Positions 9,641 through 17,808 of a stretch of 51,873 bases of DNA are shown piece after piece. The notes beneath the pieces are model-generated. The model was given only the letters and a program-made list of their open reading frames with translations, searched no databases and was not told where the DNA came from. The stretch is from NCBI GenBank assembly GCA_026705765.1, contig JAPPAB010000189.1, positions 1 to 51,873 on the forward strand, in the 5' to 3' direction. How positions within the stretch are numbered: position 1 is the stretch's first letter; every line of letters starts with the position of its first letter. Source of the stretch: Gemmatimonadota bacterium. GTDB taxonomy: Bacteria > Latescibacterota > UBA2968. Made by a program: the position numbers and the translations under genes.

Positions 9641-9700
9641 GACTGGGGGTGGTCCCAGTCGGCAGCAGGTCCTGGGATCTCTCGGGACCTTTCGCTTTTT
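9641..9700 (+). promoter_or_regulatory. Leader hairpins with terminator-like end, upstream of PhyH gene
   Basis: GACTGGG (9641-9647) pairs with CCCAGTC (9654-9660). Alternatively GGTCCCAG (9651-9658) can pair with CTGGGATC (9672-9679). AGGTCC (9667-9672) pairs with GGACCT (9685-9690), which is followed by a T-rich tract to 9700. The structures exclude one another in part, as in an attenuator. The GGGGGTGGTCCC core faintly recalls a T-box, but there is no room for its specifier stem. Confidence 0.4.
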
Positions 9701-9714
9701 CTGGAAGGTGTATT

Positions 9715-10500
9715 ATGGGAAACCCGACTCCTCACCTAATACTCAGTGAAGAACAGATCGAAGCATTCTTCGAAATAGGATTCGTCATCGTACCTGACGT
9801 TTTCACACTCACCGAAATCGAAGAAATGCGAGCCGGATTTGACCGTCTGCAAAAAATGGCCTACGCGCTATCGGAGCCCGGGATCCACAAAGGCTCTGAT
9901 TTTGCCATAGAAAGAAAGGAATCGGGGCGGGTCATCATACACCGCATCTCCTGGTGCGGGGCAGCCGAACCCGTATTGCTCGCTTATGGCAAAGACCATC
10001 GCCTCCTCGGAATGGCGAGCCAGTTGCTGGACAGCAACGAAATGAACCAGTTAATCAACCAGGCCCACTTCAAAATACCCGGCGACAACGTGGCATTTCC
10101 GTGGCATCAGGACAGCGAACATCGCGGATATGGGAAACCCTGGTGGAAGGACGTCAACGGACGCGGCAGCTTTGTCCAACAAGCCATCGCCATTGACGAT
10201 GTAACCGAAGAAAGCGGACCTCTGAAATTCATCCCTAAAAGTTGCAAATTGGGACATCTGGGCCCGCTGAGTCGCAGCGAAGAAGAATACCCGGCACTCT
10301 TCAATCCCGACGACGCCATTACGGGGATCATGAAAGCTGGCAGCGTAGTCCTATTCAACCCATACGTCATCCACGGCAGCGAACCGAACCGCTCGCGGAA
10401 ACCGCGGCGCATCTTTATCAACGGCTATGCTTATCCGGGCGCCAACTCGAGAACCTATCCTGGAAGGGGCGCTGGCAGACTCTTAAAGATCGCTGACTAA
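9715..10500 (+). CDS. Phytanoyl-CoA dioxygenase family protein
   Basis: A 261-residue Fe(II)/2-oxoglutarate oxygenase of the PhyH family. The iron facial triad is visible as His and Asp in FPWHQDSEHRGY and a distal His in YVIHGSEPNRS. The Arg in the following RKPRRIFINGYAYPG is placed to bind 2-oxoglutarate. The N-terminal LSEEQIEAFFEIGFVIVPDVFT is typical of the family. The ATG at 9715 has GGAAGG seven bases upstream, while the longer frame back to 9649 has no such support. The substrate cannot be read from sequence: family members hydroxylate lipids, amino acids or natural products. The stop overlaps the convergent neighbour by four bases. Confidence 0.88.
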   Translation: MGNPTPHLILSEEQIEAFFEIGFVIVPDVFTLTEIEEMRAGFDRLQKMAYALSEPGIHKGSDFAIERKESGRVIIHRISWCGAAEPVLLAYGKDHRLLGMASQLLDSNEMNQLINQAHFKIPGDNVAFPWHQDSEHRGYGKPWWKDVNGRGSFVQQAIAIDDVTEESGPLKFIPKSCKLGHLGPLSRSEEEYPALFNPDDAITGIMKAGSVVLFNPYVIHGSEPNRSRKPRRIFINGYAYPGANSRTYPGRGAGRLLKIAD

Positions 10501-11435
10501 CGGCTGCTAATCTGAGCCATCTCCCGATCCTCCTCAAGCGCACGAGCCATCGCCTGACGCACACCCAGAGGACGGACGGGAAAACGCTCGCGCGCGCCAT
10601 CATCTCGGACAATCGTCTCATTCCGCAAACTGTCGATGAGCTTCTTACCCACCCGCGCATAAAGAGGCGTCACCAGCCCCAACCACAAACTGGAAAGACG
10701 AGGACTCAAAAAAGGCACCGGAATCATAACACGCCGCACGCCAATCTGACGGGCATACTCGCGCATCAGCCCGCCGTAGGACACCTGTTCTGGACCCCCA
10801 ATCTCAAAAACCGCACTCCCCTCCTCCTCCACATCCAGACCCTGGATCAAATAAGCAATCACATCTTCAATCGCAATAGGCTGGGTCGGTGTGCGGACCC
10901 AACTCGGCGTAATCATAATCGGCAACTTATTGACCAGACTGCGCACCATCTCAAAAGACAGCGACCCCGAACCAATAATAATAGAAGCGCGAAACTCCAG
11001 CGTCGCAGGTCCCTCAGCAGCCAGAATAGCCCCCACCTCCCGACGGCTGGCCAGATGGGAAGAAAGCTGGCCAGCCCCAACCAGCCCCCCCAAATAAATA
11101 ACGCGCCGAACCCCTTGCTGCAGCGCGACGCGAGCAAAATTTTGTGCCCCAATGCGGTCCTGCTCCTCAAAATTGGCTCTAGACCCCATAGAATGCACCA
11201 GATAGTACGCCGTATCTACCCCCTCCAGAGCAACCCTCAGCGAATCCCGATCCAGCACATCCCCTGCGACAATCTCGGTATCGGAACAAAACCGACCAGC
11301 CAGAAATTGGGGATTGCGAGCCAGACACCGCACGCGCGCGCCCCTCTCTTCAAGCACCGGAACCAGCCGCCCACCAACATAGCCACTGGCCCCCGTCACC
11401 AGAACGAGCTTGTCTTTTCCCTTATCCTGAAACAT
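10497..11435 (-). CDS. NAD(P)-binding, YbjT/NmrA-like atypical short-chain dehydrogenase
   Basis: A 312-residue Rossmann-fold protein beginning LVLVTGASGYVGGRLVPVL with the dinucleotide-binding glycines, followed by RCLARNPQ and DVLDRDSLRVALEGVDTAYYLVHSMG. This last pattern marks the YbjT-like group of atypical SDRs related to complex I assembly and NmrA-type sensors. The usual catalytic Tyr-xxx-Lys is not evident, so it may bind rather than turn over a substrate. It is the last gene of a minus-strand run, eight bases after the exchanger gene. Confidence 0.8.
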   Translation of the reverse strand: MFQDKGKDKLVLVTGASGYVGGRLVPVLEERGARVRCLARNPQFLAGRFCSDTEIVAGDVLDRDSLRVALEGVDTAYYLVHSMGSRANFEEQDRIGAQNFARVALQQGVRRVIYLGGLVGAGQLSSHLASRREVGAILAAEGPATLEFRASIIIGSGSLSFEMVRSLVNKLPIMITPSWVRTPTQPIAIEDVIAYLIQGLDVEEEGSAVFEIGGPEQVSYGGLMREYARQIGVRRVMIPVPFLSPRLSSLWLGLVTPLYARVGKKLIDSLRNETIVRDDGARERFPVRPLGVRQAMARALEEDREMAQISSR

Positions 11436-11442
11436 TACCTGC

Positions 11443-12477
11443 CTAATGCATATCTACGGACAGCACATAACTCAGCAGAGTCACCAGAAGCCACGTCGCC
11501 ACCAGCACAACCCCAAAAGGACGCTTCATCGCATTGCCCGACACAAAAATACCGCAGCGAAAAACAACGAGAATAAACACCATAGCCGGGAACAAAAATT
11601 GGAAAAACTGACCATCGGCTTGCAAGCCACCTGGTGTTGCCGCAGCCGAGACACCGGCGACAAAGAGCACATTGAGAATATCAGCACCGATAATATTGCC
11701 AACCGCCAGCTCGCCGTGCCCGCGTCTGACAGCGGTAATCGCCGTCACGAGTTCTGGGAGCGACGTGCCAAACGCGACCAGCGTCGCCGAAATAATGTGC
11801 TTTGGCACACCAATTCTCTCTGCCAAAACGCTCACACTGGGAATGAGAATTTGAGCCGAAATAACAATAACCGCAATCGCCAGGAGCAACTTCACAAGCA
11901 CGAGGCCCGCGTTACTCTCCTCTGCATCGGTTGCATCTTCCTGCTCGGCATCCGACATAGTCGCTGCCCAGCGGATCGACTGCCAAATATAGAGCACGAG
12001 AAGAACAACAAAAGCGAACCCGGCAAACTGTGGCAAAACCCCACCCTGGGTAAACAATTTCGCGGGAGAAGCCCACGGAAAACAGGCCAACACCAGAAGA
12101 ATACCAGCACCCACCTGCACATTGGACAACCGCGATGCCAACTGGCGGTTGAGAGGTAAAGGAGCAATCAGAGAAGCCAGACCGATAATAAGACCCGTAT
12201 CGCAAATAATCGAACCAACAGCATTCCCAAGAGCAAGCCCCGGTTTTCCTTGAATCGCCGAAAACACGGACACCGCCGCTTCCGGCGTCGTCGTACCAAT
12301 ACTCACAATCGTCGCACCGATAACCGCCTTCCCCAGCCCCCAGCGCACCGAAAGCGTCACAGCTTCATCGACGAGCCAATCTGCGCCTTTGCCGAGCGTG
12401 TACAGCGTCATCGCAATAATCACAAGCAGGAACGGACTGGCCAATCCCATCACAAGCTCTTCAATCCACTTTTCCAT
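11443..12477 (-). CDS. Calcium/sodium antiporter (CaCA family, YrbG-like)
   Basis: An inner-membrane cation exchanger of 344 residues with about ten hydrophobic segments and the two internally homologous alpha repeats of the family: GATIVSIGTTTPEAAVSVFSA in the first half and SATLVAFGTSLPELVTAITA in the second, each with the ion-binding acidic residue. An acidic loop (DAEQEDATDAEESN) separates the halves. The ATG at 12477 is chosen because AAAGG lies five bases upstream. The GTG at 12483 overlaps that ribosome site. It probably exports Ca2+ against Na+ or H+. The exact ions are inferred from family. Confidence 0.9.
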   Translation of the reverse strand: MEKWIEELVMGLASPFLLVIIAMTLYTLGKGADWLVDEAVTLSVRWGLGKAVIGATIVSIGTTTPEAAVSVFSAIQGKPGLALGNAVGSIICDTGLIIGLASLIAPLPLNRQLASRLSNVQVGAGILLVLACFPWASPAKLFTQGGVLPQFAGFAFVVLLVLYIWQSIRWAATMSDAEQEDATDAEESNAGLVLVKLLLAIAVIVISAQILIPSVSVLAERIGVPKHIISATLVAFGTSLPELVTAITAVRRGHGELAVGNIIGADILNVLFVAGVSAAATPGGLQADGQFFQFLFPAMVFILVVFRCGIFVSGNAMKRPFGVVLVATWLLVTLLSYVLSVDMH

Positions 12478-12492
12478 TTTCACCTTTCTAAA

Positions 12493-13266
12493 TCAAATCA
12501 CAAAAATATCACTCGGACGATCCTGCTCCGCCACGCTCATCGGAAAAGACCGAATACCCTGACCCTGCAACATATCTACACACGTCTCTCTCGCCAGATC
12601 TGGCCGGTTATTCTTCTGACTCAAATGCGCCAGAACCGCCTGCTGCAACCCCTCTCGCGCCAGATCGCACAACGCCTCGGCAGCCCCATCATTTGACAAA
12701 TGACCGTGCGTACTATTGATCCGCTGCTTCAAAACCCAGGGATAAGGTCCATCCATAAGCAATTGCCGATCGTAATTCGTCTCAATAATCACCAGATCGG
12801 CGCGGCGCATATACTGATAAATTAGCTGCGTCACCGTACCCATATCTGTTGCAACCGTCACATTGGAACGTCCATCCGTCACGGAAAAATTCACGGGATC
12901 GGCCGCATCGTGGGGCAATTGGAACGCCTGAAAAGACAGATCCCCAATAGAAAACGCCTCATCATTTTCAAACACTCGAATCCTCTCGCTCCCCCGAAAA
13001 ATCTTCTTTGACGCATTCAACGTACCCTCCGTCATCCAAACCGGCAACCCGTACCGCCGCGCCAACACACCCACCCCCTTAATATGATCGGAATGCTCGT
13101 GACTCACCACAATAGCTTGCAAACCCGCTGGATTAATCCCAACACCTTGCAAACGCTCTTCGATCTTCTTACCCGTCAAACCCGCATCGATAAGCACACT
13201 TGAAGAACCATTTTGAACACAAATCGAATTGCCACCACTGCCGCTTGCCAACAAACAAATCTTCAC
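12493..13266 (-). CDS. MBL-fold metallo-hydrolase (YycJ/WalJ-like)
   Basis: A 257-residue metallo-beta-lactamase-fold protein of the YycJ group. It shows MKICLLASGSGGNSICVQ, VLIDAGLTGKKI, the metal motif SHEHSDHIKG, GTVTQL with its Asp (ATDMGT), and LAHLSQKNN. Family members are thought to be nucleases or cell-envelope-linked hydrolases. None of the usual WalKR partners is present here. The start is a GTG at 13266 with AAAGGAG well placed upstream. The gene follows the Lnt-TatC fusion by 18 bases. Confidence 0.88.
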   Translation of the reverse strand: MKICLLASGSGGNSICVQNGSSSVLIDAGLTGKKIEERLQGVGINPAGLQAIVVSHEHSDHIKGVGVLARRYGLPVWMTEGTLNASKKIFRGSERIRVFENDEAFSIGDLSFQAFQLPHDAADPVNFSVTDGRSNVTVATDMGTVTQLIYQYMRRADLVIIETNYDRQLLMDGPYPWVLKQRINSTHGHLSNDGAAEALCDLAREGLQQAVLAHLSQKNNRPDLARETCVDMLQGQGIRSFPMSVAEQDRPSDIFVI

Positions 13267-13284
13267 CGGTAACTCCTTTGCTCA

Positions 13285-15588
13285 CTACTCATTCACAATC
13301 CGCGCCACCCAAATACTAATCTCATACAAAACTACGAGTGGCAGCGCCATCAAAACCTGAGACAGGGGATCGGGAGGGGTCAAAATAGCGGCGAGTATAA
13401 TCCCGAACACAAGTGCATAACGCCGTCCCTTTCGCATCCGATCGCGTGTTGCAATCCCCATCTTAGCCAGAAAAAACGTCAACACAGGCAACTCAAATAC
13501 CAACCCAAAAGCAATCAAAAGGCGCAACACAAAACCGATATACTCTCCAATATCAAACTGCGGCTTCACAACCGTATCAGCAGCCATACCAACAAAAAAC
13601 TTCATCGCCAGCGGGATAACCAGCCAGTACGCCAAAATAGCACCAACAACAAAACACACAGTGGCCGAACCAATCACAAACGTGACAAACCGTCGCTCGC
13701 TGGCAAACAAACCGGGCGCGACAAACATCCAGATCTGAAAAATCAAAAACGGCAGCGCCAGAATCCCCCCGCCCACCAGCGCGATCTGCAACTTGACCAT
13801 AAACATGCCCATCGGTCTTAAGGTCTGCAATATCAGTTCATCTTCCAGCTCGCGGGTAGGATGGAGCAGCACAGCCAAAATCTCATTGACAAAAATCCCG
13901 CAAAAAACCGCACCCACAATAATCGCGGCCAACCCCTTCAAAATGCGCCACCGCAACTCCTCCAGATGATCGAGAAAAGGCATCGGCTTGCCCTCATCGG
14001 GCAGATCTTCTTCATCGCGGTCTGGCATAATCGCCGGCACCGTACCCTCAGGCGGTGCAAGCTCCACCTCTCGCGGCCTCCGAATAGCCAACACCGCCAG
14101 CCCCATCAGCGCCATCACGCCGCACAACTGAGAAAACAAATCGCCAAACCGCATATAAAGCGTCTGCTCATTGCGCGGTGCAATCGTCCCCGCCACAACA
14201 GCCTCGTGAAACAAACCCGTCTTTTGCTCTTGCCGCCCATAGGGATCGATAAACATCGACACACCCGTATTGGCGCAACGCACCACCCAACGCCTGTTCT
14301 CAACAGCCCTGAACGTTGCAATATCCGCGTGTTGATACGGCGCTGACGTGCGCCCGTACCACCCATCATTCGTAATCACCACCAAAAACTCGGCACCCCG
14401 AACCATCATATCGCGCGCAAGCCAGGGAAACACCGAATCAAAACAAATCATCCCTGAAAACTTTCCACCCGGCACCTCAAAAACCGTAAGCGCAGTCCCG
14501 CTCTCAAAATCGCCGCTGATATACCCCCCACCGCTCCACCGAAAATCGCGCAAAAACCCGAGCAATTTAGGAAAAGGCGCCCGCTCCCCAAACGGCACCA
14601 CCTTCACCTTGTCGTAATGCGGCAAATCACCCCCACCAGGCTCAAACAAAAAAGAAGAATTATAATAGCGATCCCGCGCCGCGGCCTCGAAGCGATTCGC
14701 CCCCATATACAGATAAATCCCCAGCGAATCAACCAGCGCCTGCACCCGCGCCTGATACGCCTGATGCGATGCGCCTTCACTTTTCAAACGCGCAGGCAAA
14801 GCCGCCTCTGACCACACAACCAACCGCGCCCCCGACTCCGCAGCCTGAATCGTCAAAGGCTCCAACTTGTTAAAATTGTGATTAAAACCCCAGTAAGATT
14901 TCTCAACAGGCGGCACATTTTGCTGCACAATAGCGACCTTCAAATCGCCCTTATCAACCGGCTCTGCCATCCGCCACAAACCAAATCCCGCTGGCAGTGC
15001 AAAAGCCAGAACCAGAACACCAACCATCAAACCGCGCCGCGCACTTTCCAATGCCTTAAACGCAATCAGATTAACCACCACCACCCAAAACGACACCCCG
15101 TAAACCCCGGTCACCTCTGCAATCTGAATCAAAGGCAAATAATCCACCTGGGTATGCCCGAGCAGCATCCACGGAAAACCCATATCGCCCAGCGTATTAA
15201 AATATTCAAACCCCACCCACAAAAAAGGCACCATCCACAACCCCAGCCTGCCAACGCGCGCCATTGCAAACGACCACAACCACACAAACAGCCCCCGAAA
15301 AAGCGACATATACAAAATTGCCCCCGCCATACCCGGGGGGGTAATCCACGCAATCCAATAAACACTCGCACCGTAAAAAACCGCACCCTGCAAAAAACCC
15401 GCGCCAAAAGCCACGCGCCCACGCAAATTTTCAGCAACGGGAATAAGGGGCAACAAACTGATACAGGCCAAAAAACCGAGAGGCAATGGGGGAAAAGCCG
15501 CTGCCATCATCAAACCCGACAAAATCGGATACCCGAGCGCCAACCGCCAACCCCACGTATTGTCCTGCGCCATATTATCTATGTTCAT
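13285..15588 (-). CDS. Apolipoprotein N-acyltransferase fused to twin-arginine translocase TatC
   Basis: One uninterrupted 767-residue frame. Residues 1 to about 510 are Lnt: an N-terminal bundle of membrane helices and a nitrilase domain with the catalytic triad Glu in VVWSEAALP, Lys in YDKVKVVPFGE and Cys in SGMICFDSVFPWL. Lnt adds the third acyl chain to lipoproteins. After a short acidic linker (DRDEEDLPDEGKP), residues 536-767 form a complete TatC: PFLDHLEELRWRI, IFQIWMFVAPGLFASERR, a conserved FELP, LTPPDPLSQ and six membrane segments. TatC is the signal-peptide receptor of the Tat exporter. Both halves have full family length. ATG at 15588 lies in a short interspersed repeat; ATG at 15573 (MAQDN) is equally plausible. 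TatA/B are not nearby. Confidence 0.9.
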   Translation of the reverse strand: MNIDNMAQDNTWGWRLALGYPILSGLMMAAAFPPLPLGFLACISLLPLIPVAENLRGRVAFGAGFLQGAVFYGASVYWIAWITPPGMAGAILYMSLFRGLFVWLWSFAMARVGRLGLWMVPFLWVGFEYFNTLGDMGFPWMLLGHTQVDYLPLIQIAEVTGVYGVSFWVVVVNLIAFKALESARRGLMVGVLVLAFALPAGFGLWRMAEPVDKGDLKVAIVQQNVPPVEKSYWGFNHNFNKLEPLTIQAAESGARLVVWSEAALPARLKSEGASHQAYQARVQALVDSLGIYLYMGANRFEAAARDRYYNSSFLFEPGGGDLPHYDKVKVVPFGERAPFPKLLGFLRDFRWSGGGYISGDFESGTALTVFEVPGGKFSGMICFDSVFPWLARDMMVRGAEFLVVITNDGWYGRTSAPYQHADIATFRAVENRRWVVRCANTGVSMFIDPYGRQEQKTGLFHEAVVAGTIAPRNEQTLYMRFGDLFSQLCGVMALMGLAVLAIRRPREVELAPPEGTVPAIMPDRDEEDLPDEGKPMPFLDHLEELRWRILKGLAAIIVGAVFCGIFVNEILAVLLHPTRELEDELILQTLRPMGMFMVKLQIALVGGGILALPFLIFQIWMFVAPGLFASERRFVTFVIGSATVCFVVGAILAYWLVIPLAMKFFVGMAADTVVKPQFDIGEYIGFVLRLLIAFGLVFELPVLTFFLAKMGIATRDRMRKGRRYALVFGIILAAILTPPDPLSQVLMALPLVVLYEISIWVARIVNE

Positions 15589-15596
15589 CTGTGTCG
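15571..15596 (-). repeat. Short interspersed repeat at the Lnt-TatC start
   Basis: On the minus strand it reads CACAGATGAACATAGATAA, the same type as the stretch after uvrA (6147-6176). It contributes the first ATG of the fusion gene. That makes the downstream ATG at 15573 worth considering as the true start. Confidence 0.4.
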
Positions 15597-15735
15597 ATAC
15601 TCGCTTCGCTCGTTTTAGGCTACGCCTGTGCTGTGGTTAAAAATCTCTATTGCAAAAAACACAAAGATTACGGAATATAAAGACGGGTCAAATCCCTGTC
15701 AATTGCCGTACCAAAAAACAAACCCGATCTATAAC

Positions 15736-16902
15736 ATGTTACCCAACCTCAATACAGAACTCCAGACATTGCGCGAACAAAACCTCTACCGCTCGGTGCG
15801 ATGTGTGGAAACCAGCCAGGAACCCCGCATCCGCATCAAAGGGCGGGAACTCATCCTCTTTTGCTCAAACAACTACCTGGGCCTCGCCAACCATCCCATC
15901 CTCAAAGGTGCAGCCATAGAAGCGCTCAACACCTATGGAAGCAGCACCGTAGCATCGGCACTCATCTCGGGATATATGCCCCCACACGCCGACCTCGAAA
16001 ACAGCATAGCGCAATTCCTCGGCACAGAATCCGCCATCGCATTTCCCACGGGCTACACAGCCAACCTCGGCGTCATACCCGCCCTCATCAACCGCGACGA
16101 CATCATTTTTAGCGACCAATTAAATCACCGCAGCATCATTGATAGCTGTCGCCTCTCCCGCGCACAAATCGCCATCTACAACCACTGCGACATCGCCCAC
16201 CTCGAAACCCAGCTCAAAACCTCGTCCGCCCATCGCCGTCGCCTCATCGTCACCGATGGCGTCTTCTCAATGGACGGAGACATCGCCCCCCTACCCGAAC
16301 TCGTCTCCCTCGCCGAACAACACAACGCCATTCTCATGGTCGATGACGCCCACGCAACCGGCGTTCTCGGCCCCAATGGTCGTGGCACCTTCGAACACTT
16401 TGGCCTCTCTCCCGAAGCCATCGACATCCACATGACCTCGGGCAGCAAAGCCCTCGGCGCGTCCGGCGGTTTCATCTGTGGCAGCCGCGACCTCATCGAC
16501 CTCATCCGCAACCGCTCGGCAGCGTACATCTACACCACCGCAATGCCACCCGACGCATGTGCATCCACCACCGCGGCACTCGACCTCATCCAGCGCGATA
16601 CCAGCTTGCGCCAACGCCTGTGGCACAACACAACAACCATCACCCAGCATCTTCGCGCGCTCGGATTCGACCTCGCAAAATCCCAAACCCATATCATACC
16701 CATACTCATCGGCGACGCCCAGAAAACCGTAGAAATATCCGAACACCTCTACAATCGCGGCATCTACCTCTACGGCATACGCCCCCCCACCGTACCCGAG
16801 GGCCAAAGCCGTCTGCGCCTCTCCGTCATGGCAACCCATACCGACGACGACATCGCACAATTATTAGACGCCATGACCGAAGTGCGACACAAATTTTTTT
16901 AA
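15736..16902 (+). CDS. bioF: 8-amino-7-oxononanoate synthase / KBL-type alpha-oxoamine synthase
   Basis: A 388-residue PLP enzyme of the alpha-oxoamine synthase family. BioF condenses pimeloyl-ACP or -CoA with alanine in biotin synthesis; the related KBL makes 2-amino-3-ketobutyrate. Visible motifs are CSNNYLGLANHP, YGSSTVASALISGYMPPHADLE, DQLNHRSIIDSCRLSRA, VTDGVFSMDGDIAPLPEL, MVDDAHATGVLGPNGRG and the PLP lysine in MTSGSKALGASGGF. The ATG at 15736 matches the family N-terminus although no Shine-Dalgarno is visible. The longer frame back to 15628 covers repeat-like sequence. No other biotin gene is adjacent, so substrate choice between BioF and KBL remains open. Confidence 0.8.
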   Translation: MLPNLNTELQTLREQNLYRSVRCVETSQEPRIRIKGRELILFCSNNYLGLANHPILKGAAIEALNTYGSSTVASALISGYMPPHADLENSIAQFLGTESAIAFPTGYTANLGVIPALINRDDIIFSDQLNHRSIIDSCRLSRAQIAIYNHCDIAHLETQLKTSSAHRRRLIVTDGVFSMDGDIAPLPELVSLAEQHNAILMVDDAHATGVLGPNGRGTFEHFGLSPEAIDIHMTSGSKALGASGGFICGSRDLIDLIRNRSAAYIYTTAMPPDACASTTAALDLIQRDTSLRQRLWHNTTTITQHLRALGFDLAKSQTHIIPILIGDAQKTVEISEHLYNRGIYLYGIRPPTVPEGQSRLRLSVMATHTDDDIAQLLDAMTEVRHKFF

Positions 16903-16906
16903 AAAA

Positions 16907-16952
16907 CCTTGTCTGAATCAGGATTTTCAGGATTATAGGATGGACAGGATAT
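16907..16952 (+). repeat. Short interspersed repeat (CTGAATCAGGATTTTCAGGA type)
   Basis: An intergenic tract containing GTCTGAATCAGGATTTTCAG, GATTATAGGATGGACAGGAT. Tracts of this type are widespread between genes in many environmental bacterial genomes. It follows the bioF-like stop directly. Confidence 0.5.
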
Positions 16953-17024
16953 AGCTGAGTAGATAGGTCGTAAGGAGAACCTCTGATATAGATATACCTG
17001 TAATGATCATAAACGGAGATTTTT

Positions 17025-17792
17025 ATGTCCAACCCCCTCGACCACATCCGAATCGTACTCGTTGAACCCAAAGAACCCGGCAACATCGGCGCAGTGGCTC
17101 GCGCGATGAAAAACACGGGCCTATCGCACCTCTACCTCGTCAATCCCCCCGACCACACCAGCGGCGAAGCCCGCGCAATGGCGCACGGGTCGGGCGACAT
17201 CCTCTACGGTGCCACCGTCGTATCCTCACTCCCCGAAGCACTCGCAGACGTATCGCTTGCCGTGGGCACATCCCATCGCAAACGCCGCGAATTCGACATC
17301 GTACACCCGCCTCAAACCGCGACAGACAAACTGTTATCCCTTCCCAAAAATCACAAAGGCGCCATCGTCTTTGGCCGGGAAGAAAACGGACTGACCAACA
17401 ACGAAATCCAACTGTGTCAGCTAATCTCCCGCATCCCCTCAGCCGTGCGCTACCCCTCCCTCAACCTGTCGCAAGCCACCCTCATCTACGGCTATGAACT
17501 CTTTCGCGCAACCCATTCCGAAATCCTCTACAAACCATCAGAAGTTGATCTGGCTACGCACCGCGAACTCGAATCCATGTACGACCACATCCAAACCGCA
17601 CTCGACAAACTCGGCTTTGTCTCCCGACACCGCCCCCAGACCTTCATCCGATCCATCCGCCGAATCTTCAGCCGCATCGACATGGAACACCGCGACGTAG
17701 CCACCATCCACCGCGTCTTCCGTCAAGTCGATCGCTTCATCGCACGCCACGGCCTCGACCCCATCCCACCGCCCGACCAAAAAACAGGGTAA
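17025..17792 (+). CDS. TrmJ-like tRNA/rRNA 2'-O-methyltransferase (SpoU/TrmH superfamily)
   Basis: A 255-residue SPOUT methyltransferase. It starts RIVLVEPKEPGNIGAVARAMKNTG (motif 1), has the SAM-knot segments IVFGREENGLTNNEI (motif 2) and YPSLNLSQATLIYGYELF (motif 3), and a helical C-terminal extension, all typical of TrmJ, which methylates position 32 of tRNA. The ATG at 17025 has a GGAG site upstream. The gene is convergent with the ceramidase-like gene, with 16 bases between stops. It could also act on rRNA: SpoU family members cannot be separated with certainty by eye. Confidence 0.88.
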   Translation: MSNPLDHIRIVLVEPKEPGNIGAVARAMKNTGLSHLYLVNPPDHTSGEARAMAHGSGDILYGATVVSSLPEALADVSLAVGTSHRKRREFDIVHPPQTATDKLLSLPKNHKGAIVFGREENGLTNNEIQLCQLISRIPSAVRYPSLNLSQATLIYGYELFRATHSEILYKPSEVDLATHRELESMYDHIQTALDKLGFVSRHRPQTFIRSIRRIFSRIDMEHRDVATIHRVFRQVDRFIARHGLDPIPPPDQKTG

Positions 17793-17808
17793 CCGCTCTC
17801 TGAGACAG

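Noticed and set aside
9641-9700. T-box riboswitch before the PhyH gene
   Set aside because: The GGGGGTGGTCCC core is only loosely like the T-box sequence, the leader is too short for a specifier stem, and the downstream gene is not an aminoacyl-tRNA synthetase or amino acid gene.
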